Source: Marilutibacter spongiae
GTDB lineage: Bacteria > Pseudomonadota > Gammaproteobacteria > Xanthomonadales > Xanthomonadaceae
Direction: 5' to 3'
Assembly: GCF_014145325.1 (NCBI RefSeq)
Contig: NZ_JACHTF010000013.1
Span: 1 to 64,000 of the forward strand
DNA length: 64,000 nucleotides
Part shown: in pieces, positions 1 to 7,461 of the stretch
How the letters are laid out: every line of letters starts with the position of its first letter
Position numbering within the stretch: the stretch's first letter is position 1
Program-made: the position numbers and the translations under genes
The notes under the pieces: model-generated
The model's database searches: none
What the model was told of the DNA's origin: nothing
What the model saw: only the letters and a program-made list of their open reading frames with translations

Positions 1-427
1 GCCCGGCGAGCGCCGTCCGCGCCGCAAGCCCGAAGGCGAGGCGACGGCTGCCGCGCGTCCGGCCGATGCGACCGAGACGCCCGCCGCCACGCCGCCGTCG
101 CCCGCGGCCGCCGCGGTGGCCAACGCGATGCCGGCCGAAGGCGACGCCGCCAAGCCGCGCAAGCGCCGCCGTCGCCGTCGCGGCCGCAAGGTCGAGGGGG
201 CCGGCGAGAACGGCGCCAGCGCCACCCCATCCGCCCCGTCGACGCCATCGCCCGCTTCGACGGCGCCCGCCGCCGGCGGTGCCCGACAGGTGCAGGCGAA
301 CAAGCCGCGCCAGGCCGCGCCGGCCAAGCCGGCCGCCGATGCCGGCGAATCCCGGCCGGGCCTGTTCAGCCGCATTGGCCGTGGTCTGAAGTCCCTGGTC
401 ACGCGCGCGCCCAACTCGCAGCACTGA
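1..427 (+). CDS. rhlB: ATP-dependent RNA helicase RhlB, C-terminal tail (5' truncated)
   Basis: Only the disordered tail of the protein is in the window; the reading frame runs in from the left edge (first full codon at 2) to a TGA at 425-427. The visible tail is Pro/Ala-rich with a run of basic residues (KPRKRRRRRRGRK) and ends LFSRIGRGLKSLVTRAPNSQH. This arrangement, a proline/arginine-rich extension closed by an SRIGR-x-LKSLV motif, is what I remember from xanthomonad RhlB, the DEAD-box helicase associated with RNase E in RNA decay. The helicase core lies outside the window, so the assignment rests on the tail alone. A GC-rich hairpin follows the stop. Confidence 0.75.
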   Translation, partial: PGERRPRRKPEGEATAAARPADATETPAATPPSPAAAAVANAMPAEGDAAKPRKRRRRRRGRKVEGAGENGASATPSAPSTPSPASTAPAAGGARQVQANKPRQAAPAKPAADAGESRPGLFSRIGRGLKSLVTRAPNSQH

Positions 428-434
428 GCACGCC

Positions 435-461
435 GGGCGGGCCGCGAAACGCGGCCTGCCC
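435..461 (+). terminator. GC-rich hairpin after rhlB
   Basis: A 12-bp stem (gggc-g-ggccgcg against cgcggcc-t-gccc, one G-T pair) with an aaa loop starts 8 nt after the rhlB stop. There is no T-run behind it, so it may be an mRNA 3'-end stabiliser or a weak terminator rather than a classical intrinsic one. Confidence 0.35.
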
Positions 462-602
462 CGGACCCCGCCGCCGCCGCCCGCGCGGCGGCCCCGGTGG
501 CCGCGCATGCCCCGGAACCGCGACCGCGCACCTAGCCATCGCGCTCCGCGCCGTCGATACTGGGCGGCAGTGCGTGGACCCTTCCATGCGACCGGGTGAT
601 CG

Positions 603-1289
603 ATGAGCGTCCTGCGCTTCGACAACGTCAGCAAGCGGTATGCCAGTGGGCGCGAGGCGCTCAGCGAAGTCAGCTTCGAGGTCGGGGCGGGCGAGATGCT
701 GTTCGTCACCGGCCACTCCGGCGCCGGCAAGAGCACCCTGCTGAAGCTGATCCACCTGTCCGAGCGGCCCAGCCGCGGCGCGGTGCTGTTCGGCGATCGC
801 AACCTGCTCAAGGTGCGCGGACGGCGCGTGGCCCTTCACCGGCGCGAGGTCGGCGTGGTCTTCCAGGACCATCGCCTGCTGACCGACCGCAGCGTCGCCG
901 ACAACGTGGGCCTGCCGCTGGTGCTGCGCGGCGAGCGTCGCGCCGACACCGGCAAGCGGGTGCGCAGCGTGCTCGACCGGGTCGGCCTGGGCGACCGCGC
1001 CGGCGCCCTGCCGGGCCAGCTGTCCGCGGGCGAGCAGCAACGCGTGGGCATCGCCCGGGCAATCATCGCCGAGCCGCGCCTGCTGGTTGCCGACGAGCCC
1101 ACCGGCAACCTCGACCCGACGCTGTCGGCCGAGATCATGGCCCTGTTCGAGTCGCTGCCCGAGCGCGGCACCAGCGTCATGATCGCCAGCCACGACCTGG
1201 CCCTGGTCAAGCGCATGCGCAAGCGCGTGCTGGTGCTCAACCAGGGCCGCCTGGTGGACGACATCCGGCCGGAGGACCTTGCCGAATGA
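603..1289 (+). CDS. ftsE: Cell division ATP-binding protein FtsE
   Basis: This 228-residue ABC ATPase works with FtsX at the division septum, coupling ATP hydrolysis to activation of periplasmic murein hydrolases. Visible motifs are the Walker A GHSGAGKST (about residues 38-46), the ABC signature LSAGEQQRVGIARAI, Walker B LLVADEPTGNLDP and the H-loop ASHD. Length and motif order match the family. The stop TGA overlaps the ftsX start (ATGA), so the two are translationally coupled. The N-terminus MSVLRFDNVSKRY is a standard FtsE start. Confidence 0.97.
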   Translation: MSVLRFDNVSKRYASGREALSEVSFEVGAGEMLFVTGHSGAGKSTLLKLIHLSERPSRGAVLFGDRNLLKVRGRRVALHRREVGVVFQDHRLLTDRSVADNVGLPLVLRGERRADTGKRVRSVLDRVGLGDRAGALPGQLSAGEQQRVGIARAIIAEPRLLVADEPTGNLDPTLSAEIMALFESLPERGTSVMIASHDLALVKRMRKRVLVLNQGRLVDDIRPEDLAE

Positions 1290-2245
1290 ACGTGCGCAGG
1301 CAGGCTCCCGCCAACACCCCGGTCACGCGCCGGCCCTCGCGGCTGGCGGCGTGGCTGGACCACCATGTCTTCAGCCTGGTCGCCAGCCTCGGCCGGCTGG
1401 CCGCCAAGCCCTGGGCCGCGGCGCTGACCATCGGCGTGATGGCGGTGGCCCTGGCCCTGCCGCTCGGCCTGTGGGTCATGCTCGGCAACGCCGAGCGCTT
1501 CGTGGGCGATGTCCAGGAGGCACGGCGCATCGACCTCTTCCTCAAGCCCGGGGTCGACGTCGACCGGGCCCGCGCGCTGGCCGGCGAGCTGGAGGCGCGC
1601 GCGGACGTGGCCGGCGTCGAGGTGCGTACGCCCGAACAGGGCCTGGCCTCGCTGCGGGGCGCCAGCGGCCTGGACGAGGCCCTGCAGGTGATCGGCGAGA
1701 ACCCGTTGCCCAGCCTGCTCGTGGTGTCCCCCGCCGGCGACGAGCTGGCCCTGGCCGAGTCGCTGCGCGGCCTGGACGAGGCCGACGTGGTCCAGCACGA
1801 CGCCGCCTGGCGCGAGCGCCTGGACGGCTGGCTGCGTTTTGGCACCCGCTTCGCCTGGGCCCTGGCGGTCCTGCTCGGTGTGGGCGCCCTGCTGGTGGTC
1901 GGCAACACGGTGCGGCTGGACATCCAGCAGCGCCGCGAGGAGATCAGCGTGCTGCAGCAGCTCGGCGCGACCGACGGATTCATCCGCCGGCCGTTCCTGT
2001 ACCTCGGCGCCTGTTACGGTGTGCTGGCCGGTGCCGTTGCGCTGGCGGTGCTGACGGCCGTGGACTGGTCGCTGCGGCCGCCGCTGCTGGCGCTGGCGCG
2101 AAGCTATGGCAGCGACTTCACGCTGCAGGGCTTCAGCCTGTCGCATGCGGGCCTGGTGGTCGTGGCGGCGGGCGCGCTGGGTTGGCTGGGGGCCGGCCTG
2201 GTGACCGGACAGACCCTGCGGCAGACCCGCGCCACCGATACCTGA
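1286..2245 (+). CDS. ftsX: Cell division permease-like protein FtsX
   Basis: This 319-residue inner-membrane partner of FtsE starts at the ATG overlapping the ftsE stop. The layout is typical FtsX: a cytoplasmic N-terminus, a first membrane segment around residues 45-65 (AALTIGVMAVALALPLGLWVML), a periplasmic domain of about 110 residues, then three further membrane segments (FAWALAVLLGVGALLVVG; LYLGACYGVLAGAVALAVL; AGLVVVAAGALGWLGAGLV). The motif RREEISVLQQLGATDGFIRRPFL in the cytoplasmic loop is the conserved FtsX/MacB-type loop. Context (ftsE) fixes the call. Confidence 0.96.
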   Translation: MNVRRQAPANTPVTRRPSRLAAWLDHHVFSLVASLGRLAAKPWAAALTIGVMAVALALPLGLWVMLGNAERFVGDVQEARRIDLFLKPGVDVDRARALAGELEARADVAGVEVRTPEQGLASLRGASGLDEALQVIGENPLPSLLVVSPAGDELALAESLRGLDEADVVQHDAAWRERLDGWLRFGTRFAWALAVLLGVGALLVVGNTVRLDIQQRREEISVLQQLGATDGFIRRPFLYLGACYGVLAGAVALAVLTAVDWSLRPPLLALARSYGSDFTLQGFSLSHAGLVVVAAGALGWLGAGLVTGQTLRQTRATDT

Positions 2246-2267
2246 TGCAGACAATGAGTGCCACGTC

Positions 2268-3119
2268 GTGACCGAATCACAGGACAAGCTCCGCCACGTC
2301 AGCCAGGACGCGCCCAGGATCATGGTGGTGGACGGCTCGAAGCTGGTGCGCAAGCTGATCGGCGACACGCTGCGGCGCTCGGTCGAGCGCGTGGAGGTCG
2401 TGTCCTGCGGCAGCATCGCCGAAGCGCGCGAAGCGCTGGCCGAGGCGCCGGTGAACCTGGTCACCACCGCGCTGGTGCTGCCCGATGGCGACGGCGTCGC
2501 GCTCGCCCGCAGCGTCCGCGACGCCGCCGGCCAGGCCTACGTGCCGGTGATCGTGGTGTCGGGTTCGGCGCAGAGCCATCTCGAGTCGCGCCAGTTCACC
2601 GAGGACGTGACCGACTATTTCGACAAGGCGCTGGGCCATGAAGCGCTGGCGGCCTTCATCCTGGGCTATGTCCAGCCCGAGGCCATCCCCGACGCGCGCG
2701 TGCTCTACGTCGAGGACAGCAAGGTGGTGGCGCTGGCGACCAAGCGCATGCTCGAGCGCCACGGCGTCAAGGTCATGCACTTCATCGGCGTGGAAGAGGC
2801 GCTCGAGTACCTTGAGACGCAGCGCGGCGAGGACGACCCCGGCGCCGACCTGGTCCTGACCGACGTCTACCTGAAGGGCGAGCTCAGCGGCATGGACCTG
2901 CTGCAGCGCCTGCGCGAGGACTTCCGCTACGGCAAGCGCCGCCTGCCGGTGCTGGTGATGACCGGCGACGACAACAAGGACAACCAGAGCAAGCTGCTGC
3001 GGCAGGGCGCCAACGACCTGGTGCTCAAGCCGATCGAGGAGCGCCTGCTGATCACCAAGACCCTGTTCCAGCTGCGCCTGGCGCGGCTGCCCGAGCAGGT
3101 GGCGATGGACGCGTCCTGA
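2268..3119 (+). CDS. Tandem receiver-domain response regulator, first receiver degenerate
   Basis: This 283-residue protein consists of two receiver domains and no output domain; it begins with GTG 22 nt after ftsX. Receiver 1 (about 15-130) keeps one acidic-pocket Asp (VVDGSK) and the Lys (DYFDKAL), but the phospho-acceptor position before LPDGDG reads TTALV with no Asp, so it looks like a pseudo-receiver. Receiver 2 (about 143-275) has the pocket YVEDSK, acceptor D199 (LVLTDVYL), VMTGDD and the Lys in LVLKPIEE, and should be phosphorylatable. With no effector domain it may act by protein-protein contact. Partner kinase and process are unknown. Confidence 0.85.
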   Translation: MTESQDKLRHVSQDAPRIMVVDGSKLVRKLIGDTLRRSVERVEVVSCGSIAEAREALAEAPVNLVTTALVLPDGDGVALARSVRDAAGQAYVPVIVVSGSAQSHLESRQFTEDVTDYFDKALGHEALAAFILGYVQPEAIPDARVLYVEDSKVVALATKRMLERHGVKVMHFIGVEEALEYLETQRGEDDPGADLVLTDVYLKGELSGMDLLQRLREDFRYGKRRLPVLVMTGDDNKDNQSKLLRQGANDLVLKPIEERLLITKTLFQLRLARLPEQVAMDAS

Positions 3120-3124
3120 GTCCG

Positions 3125-3817
3125 GTGGGCGAGGCGCACGTCCGCCTGGAGGCCAGCTGGAAGGCGCGGGTCGGCGACTACCTGCTGCGCGAGGACATGC
3201 AGGCACTGTCGGCCTTCCTGCGCGAGCGCAAGGCCGCCGGTGCCACGATCCATCCGCCCGGGCCGCAGATCTTCGCCGCCTTCGACGCGACCCCGTTCGA
3301 CGCGGTGAAGGTGGTCGTCCTCGGCCAGGATCCCTACCACGGCCCCGGCCAGGCCCACGGCCTGTGCTTCTCGGTGCAGCCCGGCGTGGCGGTCCCGCCC
3401 TCGCTGGCGAACATCTACAAGGAGCAGCAGCGCGACCTGGGCATCGCGCCGCCGCGCCATGGCTACCTGATGCCCTGGGCGGAGCGCGGCGTGCTGCTGC
3501 TCAATGCCGTGCTGACGGTGGAGTCCGGCCGCGCCGGCAGCCACCAGGGCAAGGGCTGGGAAGGCTTCACCGACCACGTGGTCGACACCCTCAACCGCGA
3601 GCGCGAGGGCCTGGTGTTCCTGCTCTGGGGCAGCTACGCGCAGGCCAAGGGCAAGGTCATCGATCCGCGCCGCCACCGCGTGCTGAAGGCGCCGCACCCC
3701 TCGCCGCTGTCGGCCCACCGCGGCTTCATCGGCTGCGGGCACTTCTCCGCGGCCAACGACTACCTGGCCCGCCAGGGCCGCGGCGCCATCGACTGGACCC
3801 TGCCGCCCGTCGCCTGA
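3125..3817 (+). CDS. ung: Uracil-DNA glycosylase, family 1
   Basis: Ung removes uracil from DNA to start base excision repair. The 230-residue product carries the water-activating motif [14 protein letters not shown] (catalytic Asp), the uracil-binding Asn in LLNAVLTV, and the C-terminal leucine-intercalation loop [11 protein letters not shown], in the right order and length. The GTG start lies 5 nt after the preceding stop, so it is probably co-transcribed with the receiver protein. Family assignment is secure. Confidence 0.97.
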   Translation: MGEAHVRLEASWKARVGDYLLREDMQALSAFLRERKAAGATIHPPGPQIFAAFDATPFDAVKVVVLGQDPYHGPGQAHGLCFSVQPGVAVPPSLANIYKEQQRDLGIAPPRHGYLMPWAERGVLLLNAVLTVESGRAGSHQGKGWEGFTDHVVDTLNREREGLVFLLWGSYAQAKGKVIDPRRHRVLKAPHPSPLSAHRGFIGCGHFSAANDYLARQGRGAIDWTLPPVA

Positions 3818-3894
3818 GGCCGCCCTTTGCGCCGGCGCCCCGGCGCGGGGATGATGGGGCTGGATCGTCTCGCTCGAAACCGGGTCTGGCCAGC

Positions 3895-5463
3895 ATGGGG
3901 TGGAAGATGAAAGTGACGTTGGCCGGCGTGGGCACCCTGGTGCTCGCCGCGCTGCTGTTCGTCGTGCTCGGCTGTTCGACCCTGCCCCCGCGTCCGGAGG
4001 GACCGGCGACGAGCGTCCTGCCGGTCGCCGGCGACACCCGGCTCGACCGCGTCGTAGGCCCGGCGCTCGAGGCCCGGCCCGGACAGTCGGGCTTCCACCT
4101 GGTCGCCGACGGCGTGGAGGCCTTCGCGCTGCGCGGCCTGTCCGGGCGCGCGGCCGAGCGCAGCCTCGACGTGCAGTACTACATCTGGCACGACGACCTG
4201 ACCGGGCGCCTGCTCGCGCTCGAGCTCATCGAGGCCGCCGACCGCGGCGTGCGCGTGCGCCTGCTGCTCGACGACATGGACGCGCGGTCCAAGAACTTCG
4301 CGATCGCCGCACTGGCCGCGCACCCCAACATCAGCGTGCGCCTGTTCAATCCCTTCGCCTCCCGCCAGGGCTTCTTCGGCAAGGCGATGGAAGGCCTCAC
4401 CAGCTTCTCGCGGATCAACCACCGCATGCACAACAAGAGCTGGATCGTCGACAACCGCTTCGCCATCGCCGGCGGGCGCAATGTCGGCGACGAATACTTC
4501 TCCGCCAGCGAACACGTCAATTTCAACGATCTCGACCTGGCCTTCGTCGGTCCGGCGGTGGAGCAGCTGAGCGCATCGTTCGACCGCTACTGGAATTCGG
4601 ACCAGGTCTGGCCGATCGAATCGCTCAGTCCCGACGCGGTGTCCACCGAGGCGCTCGACGACCTGCGCCGGCGCGCCCAGGCCTATGCCGTTGAGGCCCG
4701 CCAGACCCCGTACATCCGGGCCATGGAAGGGCACGACGCGGTGGCCGCGGCCAAGGCCATGGCCCTGCCGATGCAGTGGACGCCCCGCTGGCAGGTGCTC
4801 AGCGACGCGCCGGACAAGGCCACCCGCAAGGCGCCGGCGCTGGAAACCTCGGCGGTGCTGGACGGCCTGACCCGGGCGGTCGGCGAGGCGCGCGACGACG
4901 TGGTGTTGATCTCGCCGTACTTCGTGCCCGGCGACAGCGGGACCGCGCAACTCGTCGGCCTGGTCGAACAGGGTCGCAAGGTCCGCATCCTGACCAATTC
5001 GCTGGCGGCCAATGACGTCGCCGCGGTGCACGGCGGCTACTCGGCCTATCGCAAGGACCTGCTGGAGGGAGGCGTCGCCCTGTGGGAGCTCAAGCCCGAG
5101 CGGAGCAGCGAGGGCAAGGACGGGATCAGCATGTTCGGTTCGTCCGGGGCCAGCCTGCACAGCAAGGCCGCGGTGATCGACGACGAGGTCGCCTTCGTCG
5201 GTTCGTTCAACCTGGATCCGCGTTCGGTCTCGCTCAACTGCGAGCAGGGCATCCTGGTGGACGACCCGGTCATCGCCGCCCAGGTCGCGGCGCTGTTCCA
5301 GGCCATGACCGCGCCCGCGTCCGCCTGGGAAGTCACCCTCGAGGACGGCGACCTGCGCTGGAGCGACGGCAGCGAGCGCTTCGACAGGGAGCCCGAGGCC
5401 AGCTTCGGGCGTCGTTTCCAGGCCCGCATGGCGCGCTGGCTGCCGGTCGAGACCCTGCTTTGA
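3895..5463 (+). CDS. Phospholipase D-family lipoprotein, cardiolipin synthase C-like
   Basis: This 522-residue protein has two HKD catalytic motifs: HNKSWIVDNRFAIAGGRN in the first half and LHSKAAVIDDEVAFVGSFN in the second. The N-terminus has a hydrophobic segment ending LFVVLGC-STL, a lipobox, so the mature protein should be a membrane-anchored lipoprotein. Paired HKD domains with QYYIWHDDLTGRLLALELIEAADRGVRVRLLLDD match the ClsC/YmdC-type phospholipid synthases. ATG at 3895 is used; ATG at 3907 is an equally usable start. Without the ClsB-like partner gene nearby, the exact lipid reaction is inferred. Confidence 0.85.
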   Translation: MGWKMKVTLAGVGTLVLAALLFVVLGCSTLPPRPEGPATSVLPVAGDTRLDRVVGPALEARPGQSGFHLVADGVEAFALRGLSGRAAERSLDVQYYIWHDDLTGRLLALELIEAADRGVRVRLLLDDMDARSKNFAIAALAAHPNISVRLFNPFASRQGFFGKAMEGLTSFSRINHRMHNKSWIVDNRFAIAGGRNVGDEYFSASEHVNFNDLDLAFVGPAVEQLSASFDRYWNSDQVWPIESLSPDAVSTEALDDLRRRAQAYAVEARQTPYIRAMEGHDAVAAAKAMALPMQWTPRWQVLSDAPDKATRKAPALETSAVLDGLTRAVGEARDDVVLISPYFVPGDSGTAQLVGLVEQGRKVRILTNSLAANDVAAVHGGYSAYRKDLLEGGVALWELKPERSSEGKDGISMFGSSGASLHSKAAVIDDEVAFVGSFNLDPRSVSLNCEQGILVDDPVIAAQVAALFQAMTAPASAWEVTLEDGDLRWSDGSERFDREPEASFGRRFQARMARWLPVETLL

Positions 5464-5535
5464 GGCTCGGCGGCGTGAAAAGAAACTGAACAGGTGGTTT
5501 GTCCCATGCCTGAAACACTGTGAACTTATTGCCGA

Positions 5536-5564
5536 CTTAGCAGTCATATAACGTGACTGCTAAG
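5536..5564 (+). promoter_or_regulatory. Perfect 11-bp inverted repeat immediately upstream of rpoH
   Basis: The arms cttagcagtca (5536-5546) and tgactgctaag (5554-5564) are exact reverse complements separated by a 7-nt AT-rich loop (tataacg). The repeat ends directly before the ATG at 5565 and 9 nt before the ATG at 5574. It would fold as an RNA hairpin over the ribosome-loading region or serve as a dyad operator on DNA. No U-run follows, and it lies at a start rather than an end, so it is not a terminator. Confidence 0.6.
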
Positions 5565-6449
5565 ATGACTGCCATGACCCAGACTGCCTCCACCGCCCTG
5601 ATCCCCAACAACCTGCCGGTCCCCAACGCGCTGGGGTCGCTCGACGCCTACATTGGCGCCGTGTACCAGATCCCGGTGTTGACCCAGGAAGAGGAGCAAT
5701 CGTTGGCCCGTCGCTTCCACGCGGACGAGGACCTCGATGCCGCCCGCGAGCTGGTGCATTCGCACCTTCGCTTCGTCGTGCACGTGGCGCGCGGCTACAA
5801 CGGCTACGGCCTGCCCCTGGGCGACCTCATCCAGGAAGGCAACATCGGCCTGATGAAGGCGGTCAAGCGCTTCGATCCCGACCAGGGCGTGCGCCTGGTG
5901 AGCTTCGCGGTGCACTGGATCCGTGCCGAGATGCACGAGTTCATCCTCAAGAACTGGCGCATCGTCAAGGTCGCGACGACCAAGGCGCAGCGCAAGCTCT
6001 TCTTCAACCTGCGCAAGAGCAAGAAGCGCCTGGGCTGGCTCAATGCCGCCGAGGTCAGCGCGGTGGCGAAGGACCTCAACGTCTCCGAGCGCGAAGTGCT
6101 GGAGATGGAGTCGCGCCTGTCCGGCCGCGACATCGGTTTCGATGCGCCGGCGAACGAGGACGAGGAGCGCGCGCCGCCGTCGCCCGCCGCCTACCTGCGC
6201 GCCTCGGAAGAGGACCCCTCGCAGCTGTACGAGCGCGAGGACGAGGAAGACAACCAGCTGGCCCTCCTGCGCGAAGGCCTGTCGAACCTCGACGAGCGCT
6301 CGCGCGACATCGTCAAGCGCCGCTGGCTCGATGGCGAAGGCAAGATCACTCTGCAGGAGCTGGCCGACGAGTACGGCGTCTCCGCCGAGCGCATCCGCCA
6401 GATCGAAGCCAATGCCCTGAAGAAGATGCGGGCGCTGTTTGCTGCGTGA
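5565..6449 (+). CDS. rpoH: RNA polymerase heat-shock sigma factor RpoH (sigma 32)
   Basis: This is the alternative sigma-70-family factor for cytoplasmic heat-shock genes. From ATG 5565 it has 294 residues. It shows region 1.2/2 ([56 protein letters not shown]), the RpoH-box-like segment after region 2 ([20 protein letters not shown]), and region 4 (LNVSEREV upstream; [29 protein letters not shown]). ATG 5574 and GTG 5553 are alternative starts; none has a clear Shine-Dalgarno, and a perfect inverted repeat covers the region just upstream. A strong intrinsic terminator follows. Confidence 0.95.
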   Translation: MTAMTQTASTALIPNNLPVPNALGSLDAYIGAVYQIPVLTQEEEQSLARRFHADEDLDAARELVHSHLRFVVHVARGYNGYGLPLGDLIQEGNIGLMKAVKRFDPDQGVRLVSFAVHWIRAEMHEFILKNWRIVKVATTKAQRKLFFNLRKSKKRLGWLNAAEVSAVAKDLNVSEREVLEMESRLSGRDIGFDAPANEDEERAPPSPAAYLRASEEDPSQLYEREDEEDNQLALLREGLSNLDERSRDIVKRRWLDGEGKITLQELADEYGVSAERIRQIEANALKKMRALFAA

Positions 6450-6484
6450 TGGGTCATTGGTGAGTGGTGATTGGCGATTTGAAG

Positions 6485-6510
6485 AAAAGGCCCGCGCAGC
6501 GGGCCTTTTT
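6485..6510 (+). terminator. Intrinsic terminator of rpoH
   Basis: The stem aaaaggcccgc / gcgggcctttt with a 3-nt loop is followed by T residues (t-run 6506-6510). It lies 36 nt after the rpoH stop, in the expected orientation. Confidence 0.85.
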
Positions 6511-6546
6511 CGTGGGGGCGCGTGGTACGCCAGTTCCCGCGTTCCG

Positions 6547-6573
6547 CCCAGGATGATCCGGGCGTGGCGCTGG
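6547..6573. repeat. 27-bp copy of the ndh 3' end
   Basis: The 27 bases at 6547-6573 are identical to 7499-7525, which encode part of the C-terminus (RHARIILGG) of the NDH-2 gene on the minus strand. The copy is detached from the gene and lies 952 bp away on the far side of the repeat block. Confidence 0.75.
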
Positions 6574-6579
6574 CAGCCC

Positions 6580-6669
6580 TAGGGTGGATGGAGCCGAAGG
6601 CGATACCCACCGTCGCGGGATCGCACGCACGACGCACGATGGGTTTTGCTTCGCGCTACCCATCCTACG
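6580..6669. repeat. ~90-bp inverted-repeat element, copy 1
   Basis: The left arm tagggtggatggagccgaag runs on to cccaccgt, and the right arm gatgggttttgcttcgcgct ends catcctacg. The arms are imperfect inverted repeats of each other (~33 nt) around a variable centre. The same layout recurs at 6691, 7272 and 55642, which marks a dispersed intergenic repeat family. Confidence 0.75.
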
Positions 6670-6690
6670 GTGCTGCCTCTCGCCCCGCCT

Positions 6691-6782
6691 CGTAGGGTGG
6701 GTAGAGCCGAAGGCGAAACCCACCGTGGCGTGTTCGCATGGACGATGAATGATGGGTTTTGCTTCGCGCAGCCCATCCTACG
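6691..6782. repeat. ~90-bp inverted-repeat element, copy 2
   Basis: The left arm (6691-6725) is identical over about 34 nt to the copy at 55642. The right arm gatgggttttgcttcgcgca ends cccatcctacg. The centre differs from copy 1, so arms are conserved while the middle is not. Confidence 0.75.
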
Positions 6783-6829
6783 AAGGGGTGGCATCCCCAC
6801 GCAAAGTCAAAGGCTTCCGCCCATTGGGC

Positions 6830-7015
6830 GGGTCCCTTCTGTCTTGTCAAAAGGAACCAAAACCGCCGGCTCCATCGGCCGCCGGTCCGGCTTCGCCGCA
6901 CCGGTCCCCTGCGCTACTCGGCCCTGGCGGCACGGCGCCCAAACTCGCTTAGCTCAGACAAGGGCGCCTCTACGGCCGCCACGGCCTGCGGTGCTCGGCG
7001 GCCTCAAAGTCGCGA
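6830..7015. repeat. GC-rich intergenic block with a hairpin, possible dispersed element
   Basis: The block opens with an imperfect hairpin (ggtcccttctg / caaaaggaacc around 6832-6860) and continues as GC-rich sequence with several short palindromic pieces. I recall similar 'GGTCCC...AAAAGGAACCAAAA' intergenic stretches in other proteobacterial genomes, but only one copy is present in this window, so its status as a dispersed element is unproven. Confidence 0.35.
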
Positions 7016-7019
7016 AGAT

Positions 7020-7059
<40 letters not shown>

Positions 7060-7070
7060 ACGCCGCGTAG

Positions 7071-7095
7071 CCCGGGTAAGCGAAGCGCACCCGGG
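7071..7095. repeat. Short hairpin repeat with AAGCGAAGCGC core
   Basis: The stem cccgggt / acccggg closes around the core aagcgaagcgc. The same core with a different stem (gtgcaat / attgcac) occurs at 55823, and related forms lie at 7115, 55781 and 55992. Conserved loop with changing stem suggests a REP-like hairpin family. Confidence 0.55.
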
Positions 7096-7199
7096 GCCCG
7101 GTCGAGGATAGCTCGTAGGGCGCAATAAGCGCAGCGCATGGCGCCACGCCCCGTGCCGGCCAACTGTCCCGGGCGATGATGGGCGGCGCGGTAGAAAGC

Positions 7200-7231
7200 A
7201 AAGGCTGGATCCCAGCATTCGCTGGGTGACG
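7200..7231. repeat. aaaggctggat... hairpin repeat, degenerate copy
   Basis: This is a copy of the aaaggctggatcccagcg / cgctgggatgacg hairpin, also found at 55941 and 56137. Here the right arm is damaged (cgctgggtgacgg), so pairing is partial. Confidence 0.6.
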
Positions 7232-7271
7232 GCTTATGGGGTCGCCGGATGGGGTTCGGTCGCGACGTAGC

Positions 7272-7360
7272 CGTAGGGGGGGGGCGAGCCGAAGGCGATA
7301 CCCACCATGGATTCCGGCCACGACGTGAGATGGGTTTTGCTTCGCGCTACCCATCCTACG
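7272..7360. repeat. ~90-bp inverted-repeat element, copy 3
   Basis: The left arm is partly decayed (run of G at 7275-7283, then gagccgaaggcgatacccacc). The right arm gatgggttttgcttcgcgct ends acccatcctacg and is intact. Confidence 0.7.
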
Positions 7361-7415
7361 AGGGGGGTGGAACTGCCGACCGCCCGCCACTCCCCCTCGT
7401 TTGGGAGACGAACAG

Positions 7416-7441
7416 AAATGCCCGCTCAGACGGCATTTTTT
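7416..7441 (+). terminator. T-tailed hairpin downstream of the repeat block
   Basis: The stem aaatgcc / ggcattt has a 9-nt loop and is followed by a T-run. It points rightward although no rightward gene ends nearby; it would stop read-through from the rpoH side into the convergent ndh gene. Confidence 0.5.
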
Positions 7442-7461
7442 CGTCGAGGCGTGCTGTACTC

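Noticed and set aside
836-2467. Long open frame on the minus strand opposite ftsE/ftsX
   Set aside because: Antisense shadow in GC-rich DNA; low-complexity Arg/Gln/Ala translation, no family motif, and ftsEX is certain.
3760-5547. 595-codon minus-strand frame opposite the phospholipase D gene
   Set aside because: Shadow of the HKD protein; composition dominated by Gly/Arg/His/Gln without domains.
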